Under the pieces are notes generated by a model, which had not been told where the DNA came from, ran no database searches, and saw nothing but the letters and a program-made list of their open reading frames with translations. Shown here piece after piece: positions 49,987 through 58,310 of a stretch of DNA of 64,000 nucleotides (the first letter of the stretch is position 1; every line of letters begins with the position of its first letter). Origin of the DNA: Effusibacillus consociatus. GTDB taxonomy: Bacteria; Bacillota; Bacilli; Tumebacillales; Effusibacillaceae. Where the stretch lies: NCBI RefSeq assembly GCF_042652925.1, contig NZ_JBHSHC010000112.1:1-64000 (forward strand), written 5' to 3'. The position numbers and the translations under genes were made by a program.

Positions 49987-50345
49987 CAGACACTCGAAAG
50001 GAACGGGGCCGCCTGGGAGAAGCGATTGCCCGTCAATATCTTGAAACGAAAGGCTGGCAGATTCTGGCCGTCAATTGGCGGTGCCGCATTGGAGAAATCG
50101 ATATCGTGGCGGAAGATGGAACATGTACAGTATTCGTGGAAGTGAGGACCCGCTCATCGACACGTTTCGGCACGGCGGTCGAATCTGTCGATTGGCGAAA
50201 GCAGAGAAAGGTACGACAAGTAGCGGCCGCTTTTTTGACTGCGAATAAAGTTTGCACGTCCCGTTTCCGTTTTGATATGATCAGCATACAGGTGTATGAG
50301 AACGGACAAGACCCCGTGCTCGAACATATACAAAATGCGTTTTAG
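49983..50345 (+). CDS. yraN: UPF0102 protein YraN, endonuclease-like fold
   Basis: 120 residues. The ATG at 49983 overlaps the previous stop. UPF0102 features are Gly-Arg-Leu-Gly-Glu-x-Ile-Ala, Tyr-Leu-Glu-x-Lys-Gly-Trp, Asn-Trp-Arg-Cys-Arg-Ile-Gly-Glu-Ile-Asp-Ile-Val-Ala and Val-Phe-Val-Glu-Val-Arg-Thr-Arg. The Glu-x-x-x-Asp and Glu-Val-Arg residues form a restriction-endonuclease-like (PD-D/ExK) site. Often next to comM/yifB and dprA, as here in outline. Confidence 0.93.
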   Translation: MTDTRKERGRLGEAIARQYLETKGWQILAVNWRCRIGEIDIVAEDGTCTVFVEVRTRSSTRFGTAVESVDWRKQRKVRQVAAAFLTANKVCTSRFRFDMISIQVYENGQDPVLEHIQNAF

Positions 50346-50365
50346 ATCGAACAGGAGTGAGCATA

Positions 50366-50617
50366 ATGGTTTGGTATTGGGTAATTGGTATTGTATGTTT
50401 CCTTGTAGGAGCAGTCGCCGGTTTCTACGGAGCCGTACAATATTTGAAGAAACAAATGGCGAATATGACGATGTCGGAAGCGGATGTTCAAGCGATGGCC
50501 AGAAGCATGGGTCGTAACCTGAACAAGAAGCAGCTTGCCCAGGTAACCCGTCAAATGCAAAGCATGAGCCAGAAGAACATGAAGAATTTTGCCGCTGGGT
50601 CAAAAAAGAAAAAGTAA
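50366..50617 (+). CDS. UPF0154 (YneF-like) small membrane protein
   Basis: 83 residues. The ATG at 50366 lies 9 nt after AGGAG; GTG 50357 is less likely. One membrane helix (about 2-24) is followed by a basic helical part with Met-Gly-Arg-Asn-Leu-Asn-Lys-Lys-Gln-Leu-Ala-Gln-Val and a Lys-rich end. This agrees with UPF0154 YneF proteins, which are 70-75 residues long. Function unknown. Confidence 0.82.
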   Translation: MVWYWVIGIVCFLVGAVAGFYGAVQYLKKQMANMTMSEADVQAMARSMGRNLNKKQLAQVTRQMQSMSQKNMKNFAAGSKKKK

Positions 50618-50675
50618 CGGTAACTTGAAATCGCGATTGACAAGATACTGAGTTGCTAATGGCAAACCAATTAGT

Positions 50676-50840
50676 ATACGTCTTGGTGCTCTCGAATGAG
50701 AGATAATAGGGAAATCGGTGCAATTCCGATGCGGTCCCGCCACTGTAAGAGGGAGTTCCTGTTTTGAATGTCACTGCATCTGCGGGAAGACCAACAGGAA
50801 CGATGAACTTGAGCCAGGAGACCTGCCAATTCGTATTTTT
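50676..50840 (+). promoter_or_regulatory. Cobalamin riboswitch
   Basis: The conserved blocks of the adenosylcobalamin aptamer are present in order: TTGGTGCTCT, AATAGGGAAATCGGTGCAAT, GCGGTCCCGCCACTGTAA, and GAGCCAGGAGACCTGCC. A terminator hairpin (50898-50936) follows before the B12 transporter operon. High B12 should turn the operon off. With the leader, this fills the 345-bp gap between the yneF-like gene and btuF. Confidence 0.95.
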
Positions 50841-50897
50841 CCCACAACCTTCGCGGAAAGGGGTGTGGCAGGAAAAGCTGTGATTCTTGGCCTTTCT

Positions 50898-50936
50898 GCC
50901 CTTAACCGTTGGTGGTTGAGGGCTTTTGTATTTTTT
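50898..50936 (+). terminator. Regulatory terminator of the cobalamin riboswitch
   Basis: 10-bp stem GCCCTTAACC / GGTTGAGGGC (one G-T pair), followed by TTTTGTATTTTTT. It lies between the aptamer and the btuF start. Confidence 0.88.
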
Positions 50937-50962
50937 ACCATAGAAAAGGGGAGTTCAACAAC

Positions 50963-51919
50963 ATGAGAAAGCTCTTATCAATCGTAACCACTCTGGCATT
51001 GGCTGCCGGTCTGGCCGCAGGCTGCGGATCCAAGACTGCAGAAACTCCGCAGCAGCCGGTCAGCAAAGAAACGAAAGCGCCTGGGCAAACTACATACCCT
51101 TTGACTGTTAAGGATGCAACCGGGACTGAAATCACGATCAAACAAGAGCCGAAGCGTATCGTTTCACTTGCTTCCAGCAACACGGAGATTTTATTCGCTC
51201 TGGGGCTCGGCGACAAAGTCGTTGGGGTTGACAAATGGTCCGACTACCCGGCAGAAGCGAAATCGAAACCGGTAATCGGGGATATGAACACAGATACCGA
51301 AAAAGTAGTGGCACAACAACCCGATCTTGTGATCGCAGGTGCAACATTGAACGGGAAAGCGATTGATGCTCTCCGCAAACTCAATGTTACGGTGTATGCC
51401 GTTGAACCCAAAACAATTGCCGAGGTGCAGCAGGCAATCAAAGAAATCGGCAAAATTACGAATTCCGTATCCAAAGCGGAAGAGGTTGCAAAGAACATGG
51501 AGAAGAAATTGTCTGAGGTCAAGGCGAAAGTACAAGGTCTGACCGATGACAAGAAGCCGCTGGTTTATGTTGAAGTATCGCCCGCTCCGGAGATATTCAC
51601 GGCGGGAAAAGGAACTTTTATGGATGAATTGGTGACGCTCGCAGGCGGAAAGAATGCATTTTCCGATGTTGCCAATTGGGCAAAAATCAGCGCTGAGCAG
51701 GTCGTTGCCAAAAATCCGCAGGTGATCATCTCTACTCACGGTGTGACAGCGGAAGTGGAAAAAGAGGTTGCAGCCCGTCCGGGTTGGGATAAGATATCCG
51801 GAGTGAAGGAGAAGAAAGTGGTCGCAGTTGACACCAACCTGGTTTCCCGTCCCGGTCCTCGATTGGTAGAGGGTCTGGAACTGTTTGCAAAAGCGATTCA
51901 TCCAGAGCTGTTTAAATAA
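50963..51919 (+). CDS. btuF: Vitamin B12 ABC transporter substrate-binding lipoprotein
   Basis: 318 residues. The ATG at 50963 follows GGGGAG; the frame upstream to 50909 lies in the terminator. Lipobox Leu-Ala-Ala-Gly-Cys-21. Residues 40-318 form a periplasmic-binding-protein fold of the BtuF/FhuD class (Arg-Ile-Val-Ser-Leu-Ala-Ser-Ser-Asn-Thr-Glu-Ile-Leu-Phe-Ala-Leu-Gly, then Pro-Asp-Leu-Val-Ile-Ala). The riboswitch just upstream makes cobalamin the probable ligand rather than a siderophore. First gene of btuFCD. Confidence 0.93.
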   Translation: MRKLLSIVTTLALAAGLAAGCGSKTAETPQQPVSKETKAPGQTTYPLTVKDATGTEITIKQEPKRIVSLASSNTEILFALGLGDKVVGVDKWSDYPAEAKSKPVIGDMNTDTEKVVAQQPDLVIAGATLNGKAIDALRKLNVTVYAVEPKTIAEVQQAIKEIGKITNSVSKAEEVAKNMEKKLSEVKAKVQGLTDDKKPLVYVEVSPAPEIFTAGKGTFMDELVTLAGGKNAFSDVANWAKISAEQVVAKNPQVIISTHGVTAEVEKEVAARPGWDKISGVKEKKVVAVDTNLVSRPGPRLVEGLELFAKAIHPELFK

Positions 51920-52959
51920 TGAATATACGCAAGCTTGCAATTGGTGTTGCAATTCTGTGCATATTGTTGATAGTGAGCGCGGGTGTGGGGCTTTCAGTGG
52001 GAAGTTCCCATATCCCGCTTTCCCATTCAATCGGGTATATCATCAACCAGCTTCCCTTCGGAGAGGCGATTGTTGCACCGAATTGGACGGAAACGGAAGA
52101 AACGATTCTGGCAAAAATCAGGTTGCCCCGTGTGCTGCTTGGAGTTATGGTGGGCGCTTCTTTGTCGCTGGCAGGAGTTGCATTTCAAGGGGTGCTGCGA
52201 AATCCGCTGGCAGATCCGTACATCCTTGGTGTTTCAGCGGGAGCATCCGTTGGAGCGGCACTTATGATTTCGTTAGGAACGAGTCTTGCAATTGTAGGTG
52301 CGTTCACGGTTCCGATCGTATCTTTTTTGGGTGCGCTGCTTGCCATCCTGCTGGTGTTTTCGATTGGGCGGACCGACCGCAAACTGAAAACCGAAACTTT
52401 GATCCTGGCCGGAGTGGTGGTGAATTCGTTCTTTGGAGCGGTCTTGACCTTCACTCTCACAATGGTTCCGGGTAACAAAACCCAACAGATTGTTCTTTGG
52501 CTGCTGGGGAGTCTAGGTTTGCGGGGATGGGAACACGGATTAACTGTTCTTCCTTTCTTTCTGATCGGGTTTGCAGTAATTTGGTCATACAGCCGTGAAT
52601 TGAATGCATTCGCGATGGGGGAGAAGGGAGCTGCTTCCCTTGGGGTGAATATCGAACGAACAAAGACGATTTTGCTGCTGACATCCTCTTTGTTAACCGC
52701 TGTTTCAGTTTCGACTGCCGGGATTATCGGATTTGTCGGATTGGTGATTCCGCATGCTGTTCGAATGGCAATTGGATCGGATCATAGGATTCTCATCCCG
52801 TTGGCGACTTTGGCAGGTGGGATTTTTCTTGTCTTGTGTGATACGGCAGCGCGTTCCGTACTTCCTCCGCTGGAACTCTCAATTGGGGTCGTTACAGCGG
52901 CAATCGGTGCTCCGTTCTTTGCATGGCAGCTTCACAGAAGCAGGAGGGGAATGTCATGA
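51919..52959 (+). CDS. btuC: Vitamin B12 ABC transporter permease
   Basis: 346 residues. The ATG at 51919 overlaps the btuF stop. FecCD-type permease with about ten membrane helices, Arg-Leu-Pro-Arg-Val-Leu-Leu-Gly, Asn-Pro-Leu-Ala-Asp-Pro-Tyr-Ile-Leu-Gly-Val-Ser-Ala-Gly-Ala and the coupling region Gly-Phe-Val-Gly-Leu-Val-Ile-Pro-His. It forms the channel with BtuD below and BtuF above. Confidence 0.94.
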   Translation: MNIRKLAIGVAILCILLIVSAGVGLSVGSSHIPLSHSIGYIINQLPFGEAIVAPNWTETEETILAKIRLPRVLLGVMVGASLSLAGVAFQGVLRNPLADPYILGVSAGASVGAALMISLGTSLAIVGAFTVPIVSFLGALLAILLVFSIGRTDRKLKTETLILAGVVVNSFFGAVLTFTLTMVPGNKTQQIVLWLLGSLGLRGWEHGLTVLPFFLIGFAVIWSYSRELNAFAMGEKGAASLGVNIERTKTILLLTSSLLTAVSVSTAGIIGFVGLVIPHAVRMAIGSDHRILIPLATLAGGIFLVLCDTAARSVLPPLELSIGVVTAAIGAPFFAWQLHRSRRGMS

Positions 52960-53747
52960 TTCAACTCGAACAGGTTTCCTTGACTATGGGCGAGAATGTG
53001 ATCCTGCAAGACGTCTCCCTTCAGTTGGCAAAAGGACAAAGCTTGGGAATTATCGGTCCTAACGGAGCGGGGAAATCGACATTGCTGCAGGTGCTGGGCG
53101 GACATCTGACACCCACCGCGGGAAAAGCCTTCCTTGATCAGAAACCGATTGATTCGTATCGCAAAAAGGATCTTGCAAAACGTGTTGCATTTATGCAGCA
53201 AATTGCAAACGTTTCGGGACAATTCACCGCCTACGAAACCGTAATGCTTGGGCGCTATCCATTTCTCAGCCGCTTTCAGATGGAGAGCGAGCGTGATCAC
53301 GAAATATGTGAAAAGAGCATGGAGCGTACCTGTACCCTACATCTTCGTGATCGGAATCTGGAAGAGGTCAGCGGCGGCGAGCGACAGAGAATTTTATTGG
53401 CCCAGGTGCTCGCACAGGAGCCGGAGCTGCTGCTGCTCGATGAGCCGACAACCTATCTCGATATGTTTCACCAGTTGGAGCTTTTGACTCTGCTCAACCA
53501 GGCACAGAAAGACGGATTGACATGGGTGGCGGTTTTGCACGATTTGAACCTGGCTGCCCAGTACTGTGATCAGCTTCTGTTACTAAGCGACGGGAAGGTC
53601 GTCCAGATAGGTCGCCCGCAGGAGATCTTCAGTTCGCATCTGTTAGAAGAAGTATTTGGTGTGCGGGTTACGGTTGTGGACGTTCCAGGTTTACCTGTGC
53701 CCCAAATCGTGATCTCCCCGAAATGGATTGCGTATCAGAATTCATAG
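52956..53747 (+). CDS. btuD: Vitamin B12 ABC transporter ATP-binding protein
   Basis: 263 residues. The ATG at 52956 overlaps the btuC stop (ATGA). Walker A Gly-Pro-Asn-Gly-Ala-Gly-Lys-Ser-Thr near residue 34, signature Val-Ser-Gly-Gly-Glu-Arg-Gln-Arg and Walker B Leu-Leu-Leu-Leu-Asp-Glu-Pro-Thr are intact. It energises the B12 importer. Last gene of the riboswitch-controlled operon. Confidence 0.94.
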   Translation: MIQLEQVSLTMGENVILQDVSLQLAKGQSLGIIGPNGAGKSTLLQVLGGHLTPTAGKAFLDQKPIDSYRKKDLAKRVAFMQQIANVSGQFTAYETVMLGRYPFLSRFQMESERDHEICEKSMERTCTLHLRDRNLEEVSGGERQRILLAQVLAQEPELLLLDEPTTYLDMFHQLELLTLLNQAQKDGLTWVAVLHDLNLAAQYCDQLLLLSDGKVVQIGRPQEIFSSHLLEEVFGVRVTVVDVPGLPVPQIVISPKWIAYQNS

Positions 53748-53758
53748 CAGCACAGAGA

Positions 53759-53784
53759 AAGCCCTCGACGCTTGTCGAGGGCTT
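53759..53784 (+). terminator. Hairpin after btuD, probably bidirectional
   Basis: 11-bp perfect stem AAGCCCTCGAC / GTCGAGGGCTT with a 4-nt loop, between the converging btuD and the small minus-strand gene. The T run is short on both sides. Confidence 0.7.
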
Positions 53785-53792
53785 AGTGATTC

Positions 53793-54107
53793 TTATTTCG
53801 ACTTCCGATTCGGAATTTCATTCATGGTCCAAGAGGTTACATCGATTTGATTTTCGACCAATACAGAGAAGAATTCGTGAACCAGGTCTTGATAACCGCT
53901 CTTTTCCAACAATTCACAGAGGTCAAACAAAAGCATTGGTTCGCTGTCGGAAATATCGATTTGAATGGAAGGCAACTCTTGACCGTATACCGCATGGTAT
54001 AGATCGGGCACTCCTACTTCAACCTGAATGGTATCCAGATACACGTCCAGCCAAGCAAACGCTTTAAGTACTTCAGAAAGGTTGATCCCTGGTTGTTGCT
54101 TCGCCAA
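53793..54107 (-). CDS. Hypothetical protein
   Basis: 104 residues from a TTG at 54107 that lies 8 nt after AAGGAGG. It is acidic, with a helical N terminus and alternating strands, and has no signal or membrane segment. No family recognised. It lies between btuD and the broken comM gene. Confidence 0.6.
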   Translation of the reverse strand: MAKQQPGINLSEVLKAFAWLDVYLDTIQVEVGVPDLYHAVYGQELPSIQIDISDSEPMLLFDLCELLEKSGYQDLVHEFFSVLVENQIDVTSWTMNEIPNRKSK

Positions 54108-54229
54108 TAAGAACGCCTCCTTCCCATGCTTAACCTACTATTCGCCAGAAGGGGGGATTGTCCTGCTGCCCTTATTTGTGAAAGTAGTTTTGTTAGTAGA
54201 ATATGCTGGAAAAGCAGGAATAGCACGGC

Positions 54230-54721
54230 TTATTTCCAATATTTTCGGTCAAGGCTTCGATATTGGACTGCTTCTGCGATATGGTGGCTTTGAATTGTTT
54301 CTTCTCCCGCGAGATCTGCGATGGTTCGGGCAACCTTTAAGATTCGGTCGTGGGCGCGTGCCGACAGTCCCAATTTTTCAAATGCTTGCCGCATCAGCTG
54401 CGCGGCTTCTTTGGTTAATGAGCAGTATTTGCGAACTTGGGAGGCTGTCATATTCGAGTTGGTGGGCATATTCCGGTTCGAAAAACGGCCTTGCTGAATG
54501 GTGCGAGCACGAGTTACCCGCATCAATACTTCATTCGAACTTTCCGGAGCTTTCGTTTGCTGCATTTCATCAAATTGAATCCGGGGGACCTCTACATGCA
54601 GATCTATCCGGTCGAGCAAGGGGCCGGATATGCGGTTCCGATAGCGCTGCACGAGTAAGGGGCTGCAGGAGCATGGGACCTCGCCTGTGAGATCGTCTTG
54701 CCCGTAGTACCCACACGGACA
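54230..54721 (-). pseudogene. comM: 3' fragment of comM/yifB (Mg-chelatase-like ATPase), cut by the prophage
   Basis: Reading on the minus strand from 54721, the translation begins Cys-Pro-Cys-Gly-Tyr-Tyr-Gly and goes on to Arg-Ile-Ser-Gly-Pro-Leu-Leu-Asp-Arg-Ile-Asp-Leu-His-Val-Glu-Val-Pro, both hallmarks of YifB/ComM proteins. A C-terminal Mg-chelatase helical domain and a stop at 54230 follow. The first two thirds, with the Lon-like domain and Walker A, are missing in this window because the element begins at this point. ComM is a DNA branch-migration helicase for natural transformation. The 5' part is expected beyond the right edge of the window. Confidence 0.88.
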
Positions 54722-54736
54722 ACCGTGTGGAGATCA
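54711..54736. other. Prophage attachment junction within comM
   Basis: The inverted repeat CCACACGG-ACAA-CCGTGTGG (54711-54730) lies where comM homology stops, and the recombinase gene ends at 54734. Serine integrases cross over at a short core at such a place. The exact core cannot be set without the other end. Confidence 0.55.
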
Positions 54737-56335
54737 ACCTTGAAAATTATAATGGGTGGTAATGGAGGCCGTTGGCTTTTTCCGTTCGCCTGAAGAAAAT
54801 TCGGTATGAACTTCGATTTCTTTTACCAGGGTTTTCACGATCTCTCTCCGTACTTCAAAACTCATATCCCCATGTAATTTGTCACGAAGACCGGTTAATA
54901 ACTGTTGGAGGCTGTTGAACTTGTCGGCCAGATCCGTTTCCTCATCAATCTTCTCAGAAATTTCTCTCGCACGTTGTTGCAACGCGAGCTTTTCTTGTTC
55001 TATTTTCTGAAACTGCAGCTCTACGTCTGAACTACCGATGACCTTCCTTCTAAAGAGATCAAGTATATTTTGCTTTTCGTTATCCTTGTCCTGGATGGCC
55101 TTCATAATGAGACTTTTTTCTGTTTCGAAGTCTTCTTTTTTCGAAATCTGAACTTGCATCGTAGCAGCCAATTCTTGCATTGCTTCACCAGGATTTTCAA
55201 TAAAAGATACACACGATTCCCAGATGCGTTCTTCTAACCATTCAGCCGGCAAGTTCTTCGACGTACATTTACCTTGGTACGGGCCGCGATATGATGTTTT
55301 ACCCCCACAGATATAGTACGCCTTTACTTTTGTTTTCCTGTCAGGATATGCGGTTCCGTGATACGTTAGACCGCATGTACCGCACCGGATTAAACTTCGT
55401 AATAAATATTGTCTTTTTGCGTTGCGGAACGCCTCTATTTGATTTTCCTTCAATACCTGTTGGGCCTTATCCCAAACGTCTACGGTGACGATGGCAGGGA
55501 CGATACGAGGTATTAATTCCCTTTGTTTATTTGTTCGTTTTCCATAGTAATGGATACCCTTGTACGTTTCATTAATAACCATGTTTCGGATTCTTCCGGG
55601 TCTCCATATACCTGCTGTACTTTCCTTGCGTTTTCCCTTTTTAACCTTCCGGTCGTCCTTCGAATATGAGGTAGGGATATGAAGGGCATTTAGATAGTCG
55701 GCCACTTTGGGGGTTGTCCACTTCTGGTTGGCGATCAAATCATATATTAACCGGATCACGCCAGCTTCGCTCATATCTTCTTTACCGGGGAGCGGATCCT
55801 CGTTGATTTCGAGATAACCTTCGTCATTTACCCGATATCCATAAGGCACGATTCCGCCGAGCCATTTTCCTTTTCTGGCCGCACGATTTGCCCCATGCCA
55901 AAGAACTTCAAGGGTAGTATCACGATCCAATTCGGCTTGGCCGGCGAGAACTGTAATTATAAAGCGGCCCACAGGATCTCCTGTATCGAAAGGTTCGGTC
56001 ATGCTTTTAATCTTTACACCGTATTTCTCTAATTGGTACACCGCGTCCAACGTTACACGCGCCTTTCGTCCAAGGCGCTTCATGTTGAAAATGAGTACGA
56101 GATCAATTTTACCGGCTTTGGCATCTTCGATTAGACGATTTCCGTCAGGCCTTGCATCAAGTGGAATTGTTCCTGTGACCCCATCATCTTTATACCAGTC
56201 CACGATTTCCAACTTGTGAAGGTCTGCGTACTTGGTTGCAAACTCCACCTGATTTTCGATAGTTTCTCTTTCTTGCTGATCCTCCGAGCTGACCCTGAGA
56301 TACGCGACAACTCTTTGATTATTGATAAGTTCCAT
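54734..56335 (-). CDS. Large serine recombinase (phage integrase)
   Basis: 533 residues; AGGATGAGG precedes the ATG. The resolvase-type catalytic domain (about 1-150) has the nucleophile Ser-16 in Tyr-Leu-Arg-Val-Ser-Ser-Glu-Asp-Gln. A recombinase domain (about 165-280) with Gly-Tyr-Arg-Val-Asn follows, then a zinc ribbon (Cys-Gly-Thr-Cys-Gly-Leu ... Cys-Gly-Gly ... Cys) near 318-355. A long coiled coil (about 390-490) comes last. It integrates and, with a directionality factor, excises the element. Its stop codon lies a few bases from the comM junction, as usual. Confidence 0.95.
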   Translation of the reverse strand: MELINNQRVVAYLRVSSEDQQERETIENQVEFATKYADLHKLEIVDWYKDDGVTGTIPLDARPDGNRLIEDAKAGKIDLVLIFNMKRLGRKARVTLDAVYQLEKYGVKIKSMTEPFDTGDPVGRFIITVLAGQAELDRDTTLEVLWHGANRAARKGKWLGGIVPYGYRVNDEGYLEINEDPLPGKEDMSEAGVIRLIYDLIANQKWTTPKVADYLNALHIPTSYSKDDRKVKKGKRKESTAGIWRPGRIRNMVINETYKGIHYYGKRTNKQRELIPRIVPAIVTVDVWDKAQQVLKENQIEAFRNAKRQYLLRSLIRCGTCGLTYHGTAYPDRKTKVKAYYICGGKTSYRGPYQGKCTSKNLPAEWLEERIWESCVSFIENPGEAMQELAATMQVQISKKEDFETEKSLIMKAIQDKDNEKQNILDLFRRKVIGSSDVELQFQKIEQEKLALQQRAREISEKIDEETDLADKFNSLQQLLTGLRDKLHGDMSFEVRREIVKTLVKEIEVHTEFSSGERKKPTASITTHYNFQG

Positions 56336-56350
56336 GCGTCCTCATCCTTC

Positions 56351-56776
56351 TTAAAAAATATCGCTAGTATGTAGAATCTCTAAATCATCGTCCTGTCGCT
56401 TAATACCATAACATACACCGGAAACAATAAACTGATTTCGATGGGTGGAAATTGGTGGATAGTCGTCATTGGCAGCCACTAAATCCACTTCGGGATTCCA
56501 CAGATCCGGAATGATTCGCAGAATGACTTCTTCGCCGAAATGGATAAAGCATAACTGGCCGTGTTCTGTGGGCCATCCTTGACGTCGGAAGAGGAGATAG
56601 TCGCCAGGACGGACTCCCCAGTTCTGAAGACCGTCATCACCAATAATCACGGCAAAACGGTCCTGTAGGTCCATAGTAGAAAGTTTTAAGAGCGGATAGT
56701 TTTCCTCCGGATAGAAGGGAATCGCTTTTTTGGTGTAATACTCTCCTGCGATAGGAACATAATATTTCAAATTCAT
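56351..56776 (-). CDS. S24/LexA-like C-terminal domain protein without HTH
   Basis: 141 residues from the ATG at 56776 (GGAGGTG upstream). The fold pattern of S24 peptidases is visible (Val-Arg-Pro-Gly-Asp-Tyr-Leu-Leu-Phe, Gly-Gln-Leu-Cys-Phe-Ile, Ala-Ala-Asn-Asp-Asp-Tyr-Pro-Pro-Ile, Val-Ser-Gly-Val-Cys-Tyr-Gly-Ile). The catalytic Ser of Gly-Asp-Ser-Met is replaced (Gly-Asp-Asp-Gly), and the Lys position seems to be Arg. It is therefore probably inactive as a protease and may act as a binding partner in the lysis/lysogeny decision. It sits between int and the ImmA-like gene. Confidence 0.7.
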   Translation of the reverse strand: MNLKYYVPIAGEYYTKKAIPFYPEENYPLLKLSTMDLQDRFAVIIGDDGLQNWGVRPGDYLLFRRQGWPTEHGQLCFIHFGEEVILRIIPDLWNPEVDLVAANDDYPPISTHRNQFIVSGVCYGIKRQDDDLEILHTSDIF

Positions 56777-56786
56777 GTGGCACCTC

Positions 56787-57398
56787 CTACAGTTCAGCTC
56801 GGCGGCGAGTAAACAGGACATTGCCGAGGGCATCACAGTAGTATTCTGTAAGTCCGATGGTGCGGATCAGTGCGTATTTCGGAACCTTTTCCATGGCAGC
56901 GCACAGTTGGTGTTTCGCTGCATTTATTTCAATCCGTGCCTTCAACAGTTGCAAACGTTTCTCCATAAACTTTTCTGTGACATTGAAGATTTCGGCCAAC
57001 TGCTTGATGAGCCAAGGTAAAGGAAGGGAAAGATCAATCTGTTCGATTAACATAAAACTAGGAACGAGCCAATAATAGGGCATCCGGTTGGCTTCGGTCT
57101 CCTGAGCTTCCCGGAAGAGATCTGTCATACCCAATTGATTCCCTGCGTGTCTTATTGCGTGGGTCAACTCGTGAAAGAAATCCTCGCGCTGCTCCTCGGG
57201 ATATAGTCTAGAGTCGATGACAATAGTGGATCCCATGACTTTGCTCCGGACATCTAACTCCATAATCGAAAGACCAAAGTGATCGGCAATCGTGTACATA
57301 TCGATCTCCGATGGATGTGAGATTCCAAGCTGTTGATAAGTGTCGATGACAATTTGTTCAAGGAAAGAAGGTTTGTACGAATTGATGTCTGTGAACAT
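56787..57398 (-). CDS. ImmA/IrrE-family metallo-endopeptidase
   Basis: 203 residues; CAGGAGG precedes the ATG. Zinc motif His-Glu-Leu-Thr-His at residues 76-80, with a later Glu in Glu-Ala-Gln-Glu-Thr-Glu-Ala-Asn as third ligand. The C-terminal helix includes Leu-Ala-Glu-Ile-Phe-Asn-Val-Thr-Glu. In ICEBs1 and related phages ImmA cleaves the repressor ImmR to trigger induction. Its likely substrate here is the CI-type repressor at 59355-59765. Confidence 0.9.
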   Translation of the reverse strand: MFTDINSYKPSFLEQIVIDTYQQLGISHPSEIDMYTIADHFGLSIMELDVRSKVMGSTIVIDSRLYPEEQREDFFHELTHAIRHAGNQLGMTDLFREAQETEANRMPYYWLVPSFMLIEQIDLSLPLPWLIKQLAEIFNVTEKFMEKRLQLLKARIEINAAKHQLCAAMEKVPKYALIRTIGLTEYYCDALGNVLFTRRRAEL

Positions 57399-57463
57399 AA
57401 AGGGCCTCCTGATGGGAATGTATGTTCGCTTTTGTGTGGAAAATAAAAGCCCTTGGCGGGCTT

Positions 57464-58309
57464 TTACACTACCTCGGAAGTGATCTTATCTGCAAATTCA
57501 ATGATTGATTTTTCGTTGCGTGCTTCAATTATTTCAGATGATTCTTCCCTAAGAATATTTAAAGCAGTCAACACGTTTTTGTTTCTAATTTCGCCAGTGT
57601 AAACCAAAGTAACAATCTCAAGTTGAGAGGGGTTTAATACGGTTTCACCAATAGTTCGAAGTTTTTTCAACCTATTAAAGTTGTAAACCCATTCTTTTGC
57701 TGTAAGTGGAGCATTTGAGCTGCCTTTAGGAGTATAGTCAAAGGAGAATGCTTTAATTAATTTTGTTCTATTGTGTGCTTGGTAGGTGTAATCAAGTTCG
57801 ACTTCCTCTGATCCAATTTCAACTTTTACCGATCTTTGAAGCTTTGAAAATACATCTTTTTCCCTTAAAACACGGTTCATTATACTCTTAACTTCATCTT
57901 CTGTTATTCTCTTCTTTTTATGAACATCAAAATACACGTATGTCCTAAAGAGATCACGGAAATCCTTTTGTATATCATTACTTCTAATTACCTGGATCGG
58001 CGAGAACTGAAGTTGGTTAACATATATTGAAGTTGCTTTTTCAAGGTAATTCCAATCGTTTACTTCACGAAGGGACGGTCCGTCAACGGTCGTTTGCGAG
58101 AATTCACTCTTTACACCTTCTAAAACTAACTTTAAGAACTTAAGATCGACTTCGTCATCAAAGTTAGTAAGTCTAGAGAAGTTTGATGTTAAAGCGAGCT
58201 CCATAAAACCGTCTTCGGGCGAATGATACACTAAACCAATATTTATAAACTCTTCACGGATCTCATCAGGAATATACCGGAGAACAGCGAACTTACATAG
58301 GCGTTCCAC
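57464..58309 (-). CDS. DUF3037 family protein (partner of HipA-like kinase)
   Basis: 281 residues from GTG 58309; the start overlaps the end of the kinase gene and has GGAGGG 8 nt before it. Residues 1-110 fit DUF3037 (Phe-Ala-Val-Leu-Arg-Tyr-Ile-Pro-Asp, Glu-Phe-Ile-Asn-Ile-Gly-Leu-Val). The rest is helical with no known motif. The gene is fully coupled to the HipA-like gene; the pairing recurs in accessory DNA of many bacteria. Lower GC than the flanking phage genes suggests separate acquisition. Confidence 0.82.
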   Translation of the reverse strand: MERLCKFAVLRYIPDEIREEFINIGLVYHSPEDGFMELALTSNFSRLTNFDDEVDLKFLKLVLEGVKSEFSQTTVDGPSLREVNDWNYLEKATSIYVNQLQFSPIQVIRSNDIQKDFRDLFRTYVYFDVHKKKRITEDEVKSIMNRVLREKDVFSKLQRSVKVEIGSEEVELDYTYQAHNRTKLIKAFSFDYTPKGSSNAPLTAKEWVYNFNRLKKLRTIGETVLNPSQLEIVTLVYTGEIRNKNVLTALNILREESSEIIEARNEKSIIEFADKITSEVV

Positions 58310-58310
58310 T

